From Chloroflexota bacterium (lineage in GTDB: Bacteria > Chloroflexota > UBA6077 > FW602-bin22 > CADDYW01), in contig JAJPIK010000068.1 of assembly GCA_021324795.1 (NCBI GenBank), positions 62,001-126,000 on the forward strand: a stretch of 64,000 nucleotides of DNA. The letters run 5' to 3'. The translations under genes were made by a program, and so were the position numbers. The number at the start of each line of letters is the position of its first letter. The stretch's first letter is position 1. The notes under the pieces are model-generated. The model saw only the letters and a list, made by a program, of their open reading frames with translations, had not been told where the DNA came from and searched no databases. Positions 17,735-26,725 of the stretch are shown here, in pieces.

Positions 17735-18703
17735 GTGAACATGATCATTCCAGGGATTCACCACGTCACGGCGATTGCCGGCGACGCGCAACGAAACCTG
17801 GATTTTTATACCGGTGTGCTTGGCCTACGGCTGGTGAAGCTGACGGTCAATTACGACGCGCCGGATACCTATCATCTCTATTACGGTGATGGCCAGGGGC
17901 GGCCAGGGACCATTCTGACTTTCTTTCCCTGGCCAGGCGCGCCTCGGGGACGATTGGGAACCGGCCAGGCGACGCTGGTTTCGTTCTCGGTCCCTGCCCT
18001 GTCGCTCGATTATTGGCAACAGCGTTTGAGCGAGCGTGGAATCGAAGCTCGAGGATCCTACCAGCGATTTGGCGAAGCGTCGATCAAGTTTGCCGATCCA
18101 GACGGCTTGCCACTCGAGTTAGTAGCCAACGGCGACTCGGATTCCCAGTTCGTCTGGGAGAAAAGCACGGTTCCCGTGGAGTTTGCGATCCGTGGGTTCT
18201 CGGGCGTGACACTAACTGAAGCGGGCTACGAGCAAACGGCGGCCTTACTCGGCGAGGTGCTTGGGTTCCGGGTGCAGGGCGAGGCGGGCAGTCGGTTCCG
18301 CTTCGAAGCAGGGGCGGGTGGTCCGGGGACGCGGGTCGATGTCGAATCCGTTTCAGACGAAGCGCGGGGTCGGGTGGCGGTCGGGACCGTGCATCACGTC
18401 GCCTGGCGAGTGACCGACGACGACGCGCAGCGATTCTGGCTCGAGGATCTGGACCGACGTGGTTACAACGTCTCGGCCGTCCGCGACCGTCTCTATTTCC
18501 ACTCGATCTACTTTCACGAGCCGGGTGGCGTGCTCTTCGAGATCGCGACCGATCCGCCTGGCTTTGCGGTCGATGAGCCGAGCGAGGCGTTGGGCAGTAA
18601 GCTGGTGCTGCCAAGCTGGTACGAGTCTCAGCGCGATCTGATCGAAGCGACGCTGCCGCGGCTAATTCTCCCACTGACCGCAGAGAATCCTTGGCGCTCG
18701 TAG
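17735..18703 (+). CDS. Ring-cleaving dioxygenase of the VOC (glyoxalase) family
   Basis: This protein of about 322 residues has two vicinal-oxygen-chelate modules. The first starts IPGIHHVTAIAGDAQRNLDF and includes YHLYYGDGQGRPGTILTFFP; the second has VGTVHHVAWRVTDDDAQ and FHSIYFHEPGGVLFEIATD. The two HH pairs and the final glutamate match the metal ligands of MhqO/LinE-like hydroquinone dioxygenases. The GTG at 17735 has AAGGT with 6 bp spacing; the ATG at 17741 is the alternative. It stands alone as a transcription unit, and the natural substrate is unknown. Confidence 0.88.
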   Translation: MNMIIPGIHHVTAIAGDAQRNLDFYTGVLGLRLVKLTVNYDAPDTYHLYYGDGQGRPGTILTFFPWPGAPRGRLGTGQATLVSFSVPALSLDYWQQRLSERGIEARGSYQRFGEASIKFADPDGLPLELVANGDSDSQFVWEKSTVPVEFAIRGFSGVTLTEAGYEQTAALLGEVLGFRVQGEAGSRFRFEAGAGGPGTRVDVESVSDEARGRVAVGTVHHVAWRVTDDDAQRFWLEDLDRRGYNVSAVRDRLYFHSIYFHEPGGVLFEIATDPPGFAVDEPSEALGSKLVLPSWYESQRDLIEATLPRLILPLTAENPWRS

Positions 18704-18786
18704 CGTTTACTCCCCGGAATGACAATGAGTGGCCTTCGCAAGAATCACTTGAGCGGGTTCCGACGCTCGATTTGCCGCCATCGCGT

Positions 18787-19794
18787 TCACAGCCGATACC
18801 TCCCGAAGCTTCGGGTTTCGTAGCGCTGCAGCGACGAGGTCGCGATCATCCCCGCGGCCTGCTCGCGCTCCAAGAGAGCGATGCCGCGCTTGGGGCCGAG
18901 GACGAATGCCGCTGTTGAAAGGGCATCGGCTAACATGGCCGTTGGGCCGATCACCGTGACGCTAGCGACGCCTTCGACTGGTTTTCCGGTTCGCGGATCA
19001 AGCAGATGGTGCTCGTCTGGGTAGCCGTTGGCGACTCGCTCGTAATCGCCCGACGTGCAGACTGCTTCGTCGACGACTTGCACTGTGTCGAGTAGTTCGC
19101 TGGGCTGGCGGGGATGCCGGATACCGATCCGCCAGGGCTGGCCGTCTGGATTACGGCCGTGAAGGAAAAGGTCGCCACCGGCGTCGATCGCGTAGCTATC
19201 AAACGCCGCGAGCTCGCGCGCCGCCAGGTCGATGGCGAGTCCTTTGGCTACTGCGCCGAGGTCGAGGATCAGGGGTTTCTGCAAGGTAATCGTCCGGCGC
19301 GTGAGGTCGACTCTGACGTCGCGATAGCTGACCTGACTGTTCGTGGGAAGCGACGTTCTGACGATTCGCCCGGTGCGATAGTTCCGGTTGAAGCCTCGCT
19401 GCTCTTGGCGCTGGCCAATCGTTGGATCGAATGCCCCGCTGCTGCGCCGGGCAACTTCGCAGGCAAAGCGAACCATCTCGAAAAGCAGTGGGCTGACTTC
19501 GACCGGCACGCCGACCCGACCGGTTAGCTGCATGACCTCGCTGCTCGGATCGAAACGGCTGGCACATCGCTCGACCGTTTGGAACCATTCCACGGCACGC
19601 TGGACCGCCTGGGCCGAGCGGACGGTAGTGCCGACGACGGTGAAGCTGACCAACGTATCCATCAGGATCACACTGCGCCGATAGACGCCGGTCGTAGTGC
19701 TGTCGATCTGGTCGTAAGACCTGCCCAGATTGGCGATCTCGACTGGAATCTCCTCTCCCCATAGGGGAGGATTAGGGTAAGGGCGGCCTGCCAA
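18787..19794 (-). CDS. apbE: ApbE-family FAD:protein FMN transferase
   Basis: The family attaches FMN to a threonine of target flavoproteins. The core motifs are LDLGAVAKGLAIDLAAREL, YAIDAGGDLFLHG, CTSGDYER and HHLLDPRTGKP near the C-terminus. There is no N-terminal signal peptide or lipobox, unlike most secreted ApbE proteins. The only upstream ATG (19794) lies inside a dispersed repeat, so the first 15 or so residues are repeat-derived. A GTG near 19671 or ATG at 19662 would cut into the conserved first strand, so I keep 19794 with doubt. No NqrB/RnfG-type target gene is nearby. Confidence 0.85.
   Translation of the reverse strand: MAGRPYPNPPLWGEEIPVEIANLGRSYDQIDSTTTGVYRRSVILMDTLVSFTVVGTTVRSAQAVQRAVEWFQTVERCASRFDPSSEVMQLTGRVGVPVEVSPLLFEMVRFACEVARRSSGAFDPTIGQRQEQRGFNRNYRTGRIVRTSLPTNSQVSYRDVRVDLTRRTITLQKPLILDLGAVAKGLAIDLAARELAAFDSYAIDAGGDLFLHGRNPDGQPWRIGIRHPRQPSELLDTVQVVDEAVCTSGDYERVANGYPDEHHLLDPRTGKPVEGVASVTVIGPTAMLADALSTAAFVLGPKRGIALLEREQAAGMIATSSLQRYETRSFGRYRL
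19752..19786. repeat. Dispersed repeat family 1, overlapping the apbE start
   Basis: CCTCTCCCCATAGGGGAGG followed by ATTAGGGTAAGGGCGG forms a short perfect palindrome and tail. It supplies the predicted start region of the ApbE gene. Confidence 0.55.
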
Positions 19795-19896
19795 TTTTCC
19801 CTGCTGTCGTGACCTAACGGCCTATATGTAACTCTTCTGTTAAAAGAGCCAACGCTACTATAGAACGTCAAAATTAAGTTTTTCTGAGAACGCATC

Positions 19897-19926
19897 TTGA
19901 TCGCATACTCGGCCGTTGGTTATACT
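19897..19926 (+). promoter_or_regulatory. Promoter of the lactonase gene
   Basis: TTGATC (19897-19902) and TATACT (19921-19926) are 18 bp apart, with initiation expected near 19933. The lactonase start codon at 19958 follows with GGAGG in between. Confidence 0.5.
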
Positions 19927-19957
19927 CTGGCCCACAAGCCAGTGGAGGATAATCACG

Positions 19958-21061
19958 ATGCCAGAGAGTGGTGGCTATTTCGTCTACGTGGGGTGCTATA
20001 CCAAGAGCGGGAGGCGCGGGCACGGGAATGCCGAGGGCATTGGCGTCTACCGGCTCGATCCGCAGACCAGCGCACTGACGTTTGCGAGCGTTGCGACCGA
20101 GCCGATTAATCCTTCGTTTCTTACTTTGCATCCGAATAAGCGTTTTCTGTACTCGGTCAACGAAACGCATGAGACCGACGGGCAGATTGGTGGGGCAGTA
20201 TGTGCCTTCGCGGTCGATCAATCAACCGGCGCTTTGACCTACCTCAACAAGCAATCGTCGAACGGCGTCGGCCCGTGCCACGTCAGCGTTGAGCAGACCG
20301 GTCGCTTCGTGCTGGTGGCCAATTATCAGAGTGGTAGCGTTGCCATGCTGCCGATTCAGAACGATGGCAGTCTCGCTCAGGCGAGCGATTTTCATCAGCA
20401 CCAGGGCTCGAGCGTGAATCCGCAGCGTCAGGAAGGACCGCACGCCCACTCGATCAACGTCGATCCAAACAACCGCTTTGCGCTCGTCCCAGACCTCGGC
20501 ATGGACAAGGTCATGGTCTACCACCTGGATCTAGAGAACGGCAAGCTGGTTCCGAACGACGTTCCCTGGGCGACCCTCGCTCCTGGCTCTGGGCCGCGTC
20601 ACCTGGACTTCCACCCGAATCAACGCTGGGTCTACGTCATCAATGAGCTCGCTTCGACACTCTCCGTCTTCGACTACAACGCCAATCAGGGGACACTCCG
20701 GGAGATTCAAACCATCTCGACACTGCCGTCCGATTTCACTGGCCAGAGCACCTGCGCCGATGTGCACGTCCACCCGTCTGGCCGGTTCGTCTACGGCTCG
20801 AACCGCGGCCACGACAGCATCGCGATCTTTGCGATCGATGGCGCCACCGGGCGTATGACCCCGATCGGCCATGAATCGACCCAAGGTCGGATCCCGCGCA
20901 ATTTTACCTTGAATGCCGAGGGAACGTTCCTCTGGGCCGCGAACCAGGCGACTGATAACATCGTCCACTATCGTATCGATCAAGCGACCGGCAAGCTGAC
21001 GCCAACCGGCCAGGTGACAGCCTCGCCAACGCCGGTCTGCCTGAAGATCGTGCGACTCTAA
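19958..21061 (+). CDS. Lactonase family beta-propeller protein (6-phosphogluconolactonase type)
   Basis: This 367-residue protein starts after GGAGG with 8 bp spacing. It consists of repeated propeller blades with the family pattern, for example FVYVGCYTKSGRRG, PSFLTLHPNKRFLYSVNE, GPCHVSVEQTGRFVLVANYQ, GPRHLDFHPNQRWVYVINEL and ADVHVHPSGRFVYGSNRGHD. The conserved His and Asn positions match the YbhE/Pgl lactonase family, which hydrolyses 6-phosphogluconolactone or other sugar lactones. No other pentose-phosphate gene is adjacent, so a different lactone is possible. Confidence 0.88.
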   Translation: MPESGGYFVYVGCYTKSGRRGHGNAEGIGVYRLDPQTSALTFASVATEPINPSFLTLHPNKRFLYSVNETHETDGQIGGAVCAFAVDQSTGALTYLNKQSSNGVGPCHVSVEQTGRFVLVANYQSGSVAMLPIQNDGSLAQASDFHQHQGSSVNPQRQEGPHAHSINVDPNNRFALVPDLGMDKVMVYHLDLENGKLVPNDVPWATLAPGSGPRHLDFHPNQRWVYVINELASTLSVFDYNANQGTLREIQTISTLPSDFTGQSTCADVHVHPSGRFVYGSNRGHDSIAIFAIDGATGRMTPIGHESTQGRIPRNFTLNAEGTFLWAANQATDNIVHYRIDQATGKLTPTGQVTASPTPVCLKIVRL

Positions 21062-21141
21062 GGACGGATGGACTGGGCGGCAACCAGCTTCTCGCTGGCA
21101 CAAGTCTCGTCGTGCCGCCGGGAAGGCGGTGCTCTCAGTTT

Positions 21142-21876
21142 CTACCCCCTTGCGGTTCTTTCTCGGCCATTGGGATCCGCGTACCAGGCCTGGTTGAAAC
21201 GGAGGTCGTCCGATAGGACCTTGGCCGCGCCCACACCGTCGCCGGCGATCAAGAGATCTAGAATGCGGCGGTGGTGGGCCGCAGTTTCGGTCAAGGGGAT
21301 CGGTCGAGGCGGAAGCTGATCTTCGATAGCGAGGAAGACATCCCAGAAAACGTTGAGAAGCTGAAGGATCAGGGTATTGTTCAACGGCCGGTGCAGCGCC
21401 TCGTGGAAAGCGCGGTCGGCCGTGGCGATGGATTCACCGCGCATGGCCCGCTCTTCCATCTCGGTGACGTGGGCTTCCAGCTCGGCTTGCTGCTCCGGAG
21501 TGAGGTGGCCGGCCAGTCGCATCACCATGGCTGATTCGAGCAGGTCGCGTAGCTCGAGCATCTCGCGCACCGTGCGCAGGTCGCGCTGGAACTCGACGAG
21601 GATCCGCATTGCTAGACCCTCGGCCAGATGGTCGAGCGAGAGTTTGCCAACAAACATGCCGTGGCCGTGGCGGATCTCGATGATGCCGAGTGTTTGGAGT
21701 GCCTTCACTGCCTCGCGGAGCGAGTTGCGGCCGACGCCGAGCTGATGTGCCAGCTCAGCCTCGCTCGGGAGAGGGTCGCCCGGTCGTAGCCGCGAATCGA
21801 GGATGTGGCGCTTGATTCGCTCTTGAATCGCTTCGTAAAGAAGCTCCCCTCGCAAGGGCGATAATGCGCTTTCCAA
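21142..21876 (-). CDS. FadR/GntR-family transcriptional regulator
   Basis: This 244-residue protein has an N-terminal winged helix-turn-helix (PLPSEAELAHQLGVGRNSLR, then EAVKALQTLGIIEIRHGHGM) and a C-terminal all-helical FCD domain (LRTVREMLELRDLLESAMVM, ADRAFHEALH, HHRRILDLLIAGD) whose His and Asp residues bind a metal and an acid effector. The family usually represses genes for organic acid or sugar acid use. It is downstream of the P-loop protein gene on the same strand, 49 bp apart. The adjacent lactonase or sialidase-like gene could be its target. Confidence 0.9.
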   Translation of the reverse strand: MESALSPLRGELLYEAIQERIKRHILDSRLRPGDPLPSEAELAHQLGVGRNSLREAVKALQTLGIIEIRHGHGMFVGKLSLDHLAEGLAMRILVEFQRDLRTVREMLELRDLLESAMVMRLAGHLTPEQQAELEAHVTEMEERAMRGESIATADRAFHEALHRPLNNTLILQLLNVFWDVFLAIEDQLPPRPIPLTETAAHHRRILDLLIAGDGVGAAKVLSDDLRFNQAWYADPNGRERTARG

Positions 21877-21924
21877 TCAGATCCTCCCGACCCGGCGCGC
21901 CGGGCAAAGAATTGTCGCTTTGCT

Positions 21925-22548
21925 CTAACCAACTGCTTGCCAGCGCAGAAGGTCACGGGTATCGAGAAGTGGCTTCACCTGGCGCATGAAAGTCGCGAGA
22001 AGATCTTCGGGACGCAGGTCACTCGTGTCGATCCGCAGCTTGCGCTCGATCCAGGAGGCCCGGAACTCTGCCTCGAACTGGCGGCTGATCTCCTCGACGT
22101 CCTCCGATGGAACTACCGAGAAGGCGTGTGGTGACTCCTTCATGCGCTGGCGGAGGACCTCCGGAGATGCCGTCAAGAGTAAGAGAATGGTGTCCGCGGG
22201 CAGATGAGTCTCGATCCGTCGCTGGTAGGGAGGCCAGGCATGGCCCGGGTAGTAGTAGCGTGGGCCGTAGATTGCTTCCTCGATGTGAAAACCGGCAAGA
22301 AGCACGTCGGGGTGATTGGCAGCGACGTCAAGGTGATAGTAGATCTGGAAACGCTGAAATCGCTCCTTGATCGTGGGCGGCAGGGCAAGCATCGCCCGTT
22401 GGTCGTCGGGGCTCAAGAAAAACTGGTCGGGAATGGTGAAATGGTCGTCGAGGTGAAAGTTGATGCCACGACTTTTGCCCCAAGCGGATAAGGCGTCGAC
22501 GAGGGTAGTCTTGCCGGCGTATTCACAGCCAATGAGAACCAAGCGCAT
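21925..22548 (-). CDS. P-loop nucleoside/nucleotide kinase-like ATPase
   Basis: This 207-residue protein starts at the ATG at 22548, 9 bp after GGAGG. It opens with a strand and Walker A motif, MRLVLIGCEYAGKTTLVDAL, and has an LID-like arginine-rich part (EVLRQRMKESPHAFSVVPSE). LLLLTASPEVL resembles the strand that carries DTxPE motifs in thymidylate kinases. The substrate is not recognisable. It may phosphorylate a nucleoside or small molecule. It precedes the FadR-type regulator and may share its transcript. Confidence 0.75.
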   Translation of the reverse strand: MRLVLIGCEYAGKTTLVDALSAWGKSRGINFHLDDHFTIPDQFFLSPDDQRAMLALPPTIKERFQRFQIYYHLDVAANHPDVLLAGFHIEEAIYGPRYYYPGHAWPPYQRRIETHLPADTILLLLTASPEVLRQRMKESPHAFSVVPSEDVEEISRQFEAEFRASWIERKLRIDTSDLRPEDLLATFMRQVKPLLDTRDLLRWQAVG

Positions 22549-22644
22549 TTTAGCTTCCTCCAAGCTCCGTTTTATTTGCGGAGAACGCTTCCCGTGGAAT
22601 TGCTCAGTATCGTTTTTGATACGTTATAAAGCCTACCAGAATTC

Positions 22645-22676
22645 AACCGCAGAGATGTTCAGAATACAGAGTCTAC
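22645..22676. repeat. Dispersed repeat family 2
   Basis: AACCGCAGAGATGTTCAGAA and following bases resemble 12296-12330. The pattern ACCGCAGAG-GCAGAG-ACAGAG is repeated in both. It lies in a 184 bp gap upstream of the P-loop protein gene. Confidence 0.45.
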
Positions 22677-22732
22677 TCAGTGTATCTACCGAGATCTCCA
22701 CGTCGTCGGTGCCGCGGTAGTTTCGTATGTCC

Positions 22733-23842
22733 TTACCCTTCCCTCTCATCGATGCTCAATCGCCCATACCGGATCATGGTTCGCGGCCGGTCCGGGCTGT
22801 CCGAGCTATCCCAGACGGCGTGGAACTGCCCCGGGGCATATTCGAGCAAAGTCGGGTATGAATTCTTTACACCCGTGTCAAAGAAGGCACGGGCCTCGCT
22901 CCATGGCTGGCCAGGCCGCTTCACTTTGTAGGCGAGGCCACGCCGTTCGCCGTAGGGGCCGACGCTATAGACGTAGACCGCTCGGCCACGGCGATCACGA
23001 CCGAAGAAGGCCTTGCTCGCCGCGTTGTGCAGCGCGAGTTCCGGACTGGCCATCGACCAGGTATGGCCGCCGTCACGGCTGACCGAGGAGAAGGCGACGG
23101 GCGGATCCAAGGCGCCACGCCGCGCGCCGCCTTGAGCGGTACGCATGACGATCTGAATCACCCCGGGCTGCTCACCCAGGGCGAGGTTGCCCTCATGGAG
23201 AAATACCTCGCCCGAGCCCGGCGCCGGGATATAGCCGATCAAACGCCATTCCAAGAGGTTACTGCTTTCGAGGACCAACTGGTCTTGGGAGCCGCGCGGA
23301 TCGTGGCGTAAGGTATTGCGGTGGACCGGCAGCAGATAGCGAGTGGTGCCGTCGTCGGTGCGCGTTTCGAGAACGCCAGCGCAGGTAATCAATGGTGAAT
23401 GGTAGTCGACGGTGAGCTCGACCGGCTGCCAAGAGAGACCACCATCACGGGAGTAAGCAGCGCAGAGCTGGCTATCCTCGCTATCCCGGTAATGCAAGGG
23501 GCAGCGCATCGCGAAACACCAGATCACCGCTTGTCCAGGCGGGCGATAGAGAACGGGATTGGCGTAGGCGACGCGCAGCGGACCAAGCGGTAGGCGGTGA
23601 TCGAAAATGGCGACTGGCTCGGACCAACTGATCCCACCGTCCATACTCACGCAGCAAAGGATGTCGCCCATGTCGGTCTTACCTGCCAGGTGGCCGCCGA
23701 AGGCGACGACGAGGTGTGCATCGGACCATTGGGCAATGTAGGGCTGCCAGAGACGGTCGTAGTTGGAGCCGGGCTGTTTCTCGAGGCACCGAATCACTTG
23801 GAGATTGGTCACGTCGCCGTGGTTTCTTGACAACTGATCCAT
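22733..23842 (-). CDS. BNR-repeat sialidase-like glycosidase
   Basis: This protein of about 369 residues is a six-bladed propeller of the sialidase superfamily. Three Asp-boxes are visible: SMDGGISWSEP, SRDGGLSWQPV and SRDGGHTWSMA. No signal peptide is seen, so it may be cytoplasmic. The arginine triad of true sialidases cannot be placed with confidence, and the protein may act on another glycan. Starts at 23905 (MALDSL) and 23923 are possible; none has a good ribosome binding site. It is divergent from the glycan transporter genes that begin at 24111. Confidence 0.78.
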   Translation of the reverse strand: MDQLSRNHGDVTNLQVIRCLEKQPGSNYDRLWQPYIAQWSDAHLVVAFGGHLAGKTDMGDILCCVSMDGGISWSEPVAIFDHRLPLGPLRVAYANPVLYRPPGQAVIWCFAMRCPLHYRDSEDSQLCAAYSRDGGLSWQPVELTVDYHSPLITCAGVLETRTDDGTTRYLLPVHRNTLRHDPRGSQDQLVLESSNLLEWRLIGYIPAPGSGEVFLHEGNLALGEQPGVIQIVMRTAQGGARRGALDPPVAFSSVSRDGGHTWSMASPELALHNAASKAFFGRDRRGRAVYVYSVGPYGERRGLAYKVKRPGQPWSEARAFFDTGVKNSYPTLLEYAPGQFHAVWDSSDSPDRPRTMIRYGRLSIDEREG

Positions 23843-24110
23843 CCTAACGTTCTCACCAGCGTGAATGAACCTAAAATCCACTGTTGACAGACTATCGAGC
23901 GCCATGGTATCACAGATCCGCATGTGAGGGATAGCGGACATAGGATAACCTATATCCCTCGTGGAAATGTCCTCAGGCGGAGTCTGGTCAATGCTCTTTC
24001 CTTTCGGGTGGATTTTGGATACAGTAACGGTGTTCGTGGCCGAGGATCCGTGGCGCCCCTATCGGTCCGGTTGAACGTCAGCGTAGATTCGCCAATCGAA
24101 GGAGGGTTCA

Positions 24111-25745
24111 ATGCTTGGCCAGGTCAGTCGTCGTGACTTCGTGAAAATCGGTCTTGCTATCCTCGGCCCAATCGTCGTCGCTGGCTGCCAGGGGCAGTCG
24201 GCGATGCCGCCGGCTGCCGCGGCCAAGCCGTCCTCGGCCGCGGCTCCGACCGTTGCGCCCGCTGCCCAGCCGGCTCAGGGTGTGAGTGCCGGTCCGAGCA
24301 ATCTGCCCACGGTGACCATTTGGGCTGGCCTTATCGCTTTGACCCGTGCCTCGGGAAGCGATGCCAAAAAGATGGGCGACGTGCGTCGCACGATCGAAGC
24401 CGACGCGAAGGTCTCGCCGTATGGCATCATTCCTCCTCCGGGCAATGCCGGCCAGGAGAAACTGAATCTGATGCTGGGCTCGTCTGCTGAACAGCTCGAC
24501 ATCTTCCAAGGAGATTGGGGGCAATACCAGCAGGCGATCGTGCCGATCAACGATCTCCTTGATAAATATGGACCCAACGTCAAGAAGAGCGCCAAGCCAA
24601 ACTGGTGGGCGCGGATGACCGATACCCAGGGCAAGATCTGGGGCCTGCCGCGACTTGTCCCGGAGCTGCATACTCACCCAACCTGGCTCCGCACCGACTG
24701 GCTGGCCAAGGCCAATCTTCCCCAACCGTCGACGTTCGATGAATTGGAAACGACGATCACGGAGTTTCGGAAGATCGACCCGAACGCCGTCGTGCTCACC
24801 AGCGGCCTGAACGATTTTCGCTACGCGACCGTCGGCGGATTCACGACGCTCGGGTACACCAACTGGCTGGATCCAAACGACAATCTCCTCAAGCCACCCG
24901 AGCTTCAGCCCGACTTCAAAGACTGGGTCGCCAAAATGGCGGATTGGTACAAAAAAGGGTGGCTGCACCCGCAGAGCTTTGCCACCCACAACGATCAGGA
25001 CATCGCTCGGCAGGGGCACGTGGGCGTATTTCAGGGGTGGTACTCGCGGGTCACGATCCTCTTCCAGGAGATTCTCAGCGCTGTTCCCGGCATGGACTTC
25101 GCTTTCAATGAGAAGGGCATCAAAGGGCCAAAGGGTTTCCTCGAGACGTTCTCACTCGGCGGCAGCACCGCGATCATGATTACCAAGAAGGCAAAGAATC
25201 CGGAAGCCTGCATGCAGTACTGGGACTGGACCTGTGCCAAGGTCGAGAACTATACGACCGAGGTGTACGGGATCAAGGGAACGGACTGGGACTGGGCGGA
25301 CGACCAGCACTTCTGGGTAAAGCGATTGAACCTGGATGGCTCGAAAGGCGGTTACTACGCCGGCGAGCTCGTCGGTGTGAACGGGCCACTCGTCGAAACC
25401 GCCATGGCTCCCGACGACCCCTTGTTGAAGAAGCACTACCAGTACATCATCGACGAGATCGAAGGCTCCAAGGTCGACTACACGACGTTGCCCGGCAAGC
25501 AACCCTTAGATTATAGCGTCCCTTATGACCAGACGGCGATCAAAAAGCAGGTGCCCGGACTGGCGGATCTGAGCCGCCTGATTGATGAGGAGACGACGAA
25601 GTTCATTACCGGTGTCCGCTCTTTGAGCGAGTGGGACGCCTTCCTGGGGCAGCTCAAGAGCGCCGGTCTGAATGATTGGATGAAGGCGTACACCGCTCAA
25701 TATCTCGCGTTCAAGAATGCACCGACGCCAACGAAAACGCCCTAA
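24111..25745 (+). CDS. ABC transporter substrate-binding lipoprotein (sugar, LplA type)
   Basis: This 544-residue binding protein starts 4 bp after GGAGGG. The N-terminus has a Tat-like SRRDF motif and a lipobox ending in VVAGC (Cys26), followed by a 50-residue Ala/Pro/Ser-rich linker. The mature part resembles family 1 extracellular solute-binding proteins used with LplB/LplC permeases (for example WWARMTDTQGKIWGLPRLVP and TAIMITKKAKNPEACMQYWD). It delivers a complex sugar or oligosaccharide. It overlaps the next gene by one base (TAATG). Confidence 0.93.
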   Translation: MLGQVSRRDFVKIGLAILGPIVVAGCQGQSAMPPAAAAKPSSAAAPTVAPAAQPAQGVSAGPSNLPTVTIWAGLIALTRASGSDAKKMGDVRRTIEADAKVSPYGIIPPPGNAGQEKLNLMLGSSAEQLDIFQGDWGQYQQAIVPINDLLDKYGPNVKKSAKPNWWARMTDTQGKIWGLPRLVPELHTHPTWLRTDWLAKANLPQPSTFDELETTITEFRKIDPNAVVLTSGLNDFRYATVGGFTTLGYTNWLDPNDNLLKPPELQPDFKDWVAKMADWYKKGWLHPQSFATHNDQDIARQGHVGVFQGWYSRVTILFQEILSAVPGMDFAFNEKGIKGPKGFLETFSLGGSTAIMITKKAKNPEACMQYWDWTCAKVENYTTEVYGIKGTDWDWADDQHFWVKRLNLDGSKGGYYAGELVGVNGPLVETAMAPDDPLLKKHYQYIIDEIEGSKVDYTTLPGKQPLDYSVPYDQTAIKKQVPGLADLSRLIDEETTKFITGVRSLSEWDAFLGQLKSAGLNDWMKAYTAQYLAFKNAPTPTKTP

Positions 25746-26725
25746 TGGTTCCGTACAGTCACCCCCCGGCGCTTGTCACCAAGCGGCAGCAGGGCCGGAT
25801 CGGCGTCCAGCTCACGAGAACTCTGAAGGCGGTTCGCAAGAACTCCTTCTATTACCTGATGGCGCTGCCCGGGATACTTTATTTTCTCGTCTTCCACTAC
25901 GTTCCGATGTTCGGGATCATCATCGCCTTCAAAGACGTTACTCCCTTCTCGAGCGTCGACGAGATTCTCGCCGGTCCCTGGGTCGGCTTCGCACACTTTC
26001 AGGAGTTCTTTCAAACCTACTTCTTTTGGAACGTGCTGGAGAATACGTTGATCATCAGTGCCCTCAAGCTGATCGTCGGCTTTCCGGCCCCGATCATCCT
26101 CGCGCTGCTGATCAACGACGTCCGGCATATCCTGTTCAAGCGAACGGTTCAAACCATCTCCTATCTGCCCCATTTCCTTTCGATGGTGATCGTCGCCGGG
26201 CTGGTGATTAGTCTGCTGTCCCCAGAGGGGGGGCTCGTCAACCAGCTCGTCGTGCTTTTCGGCGGCAAACCTCACCCGTTCCTGGGTGATCCGCGCTACT
26301 TCCGTGCCATTCTGGTCGGAACGAGTCTCTGGCAAGATGTTGGCTGGGGAAGCATCCTCTACCTGGCGGCGATGGTCAACATCGATCCGCAGCTCTACGA
26401 GGCCGCGATGATCGACGGCGCGAACAAATGGCAGCAGGCCTGGGCAGTGACATTACCGGGCATCCGCTTGGTCATCGTGATCCTCTTGATCTTTGCGATC
26501 GGCGGTATTCTCAATGCCGGCTTCGAACAGGTCCTCTTGCTCTACTCGCCGCCAGTCTATTCGGTTGGCGACATCATCGACACCTACGTCTACCGGCGTG
26601 GTCTGTTGGAGATGCAGTATTCATTCGCGACCGCGGTCGGCCTGTTCAAGTCGGTGCTGGCTATGCTCCTGCTCCTCGGCGCGAACTGGGCTGCCCATCG
26701 ACTTGGCGAGGAGGGGATCTGGTAA
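25745..26725 (+). CDS. Carbohydrate ABC transporter permease, LplB type
   Basis: This 326-residue membrane protein has six predicted transmembrane segments, beginning YYLMALPGILYFLVFHYVPM. The EAA loop is in LYEAAMIDGANKWQQAWAVT, which contacts the ATPase. The start ATG overlaps the preceding stop as TAATG, so translation is coupled. It should pair with the following permease. The ATPase is not encoded in the window. Confidence 0.94.
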   Translation: MVPYSHPPALVTKRQQGRIGVQLTRTLKAVRKNSFYYLMALPGILYFLVFHYVPMFGIIIAFKDVTPFSSVDEILAGPWVGFAHFQEFFQTYFFWNVLENTLIISALKLIVGFPAPIILALLINDVRHILFKRTVQTISYLPHFLSMVIVAGLVISLLSPEGGLVNQLVVLFGGKPHPFLGDPRYFRAILVGTSLWQDVGWGSILYLAAMVNIDPQLYEAAMIDGANKWQQAWAVTLPGIRLVIVILLIFAIGGILNAGFEQVLLLYSPPVYSVGDIIDTYVYRRGLLEMQYSFATAVGLFKSVLAMLLLLGANWAAHRLGEEGIW

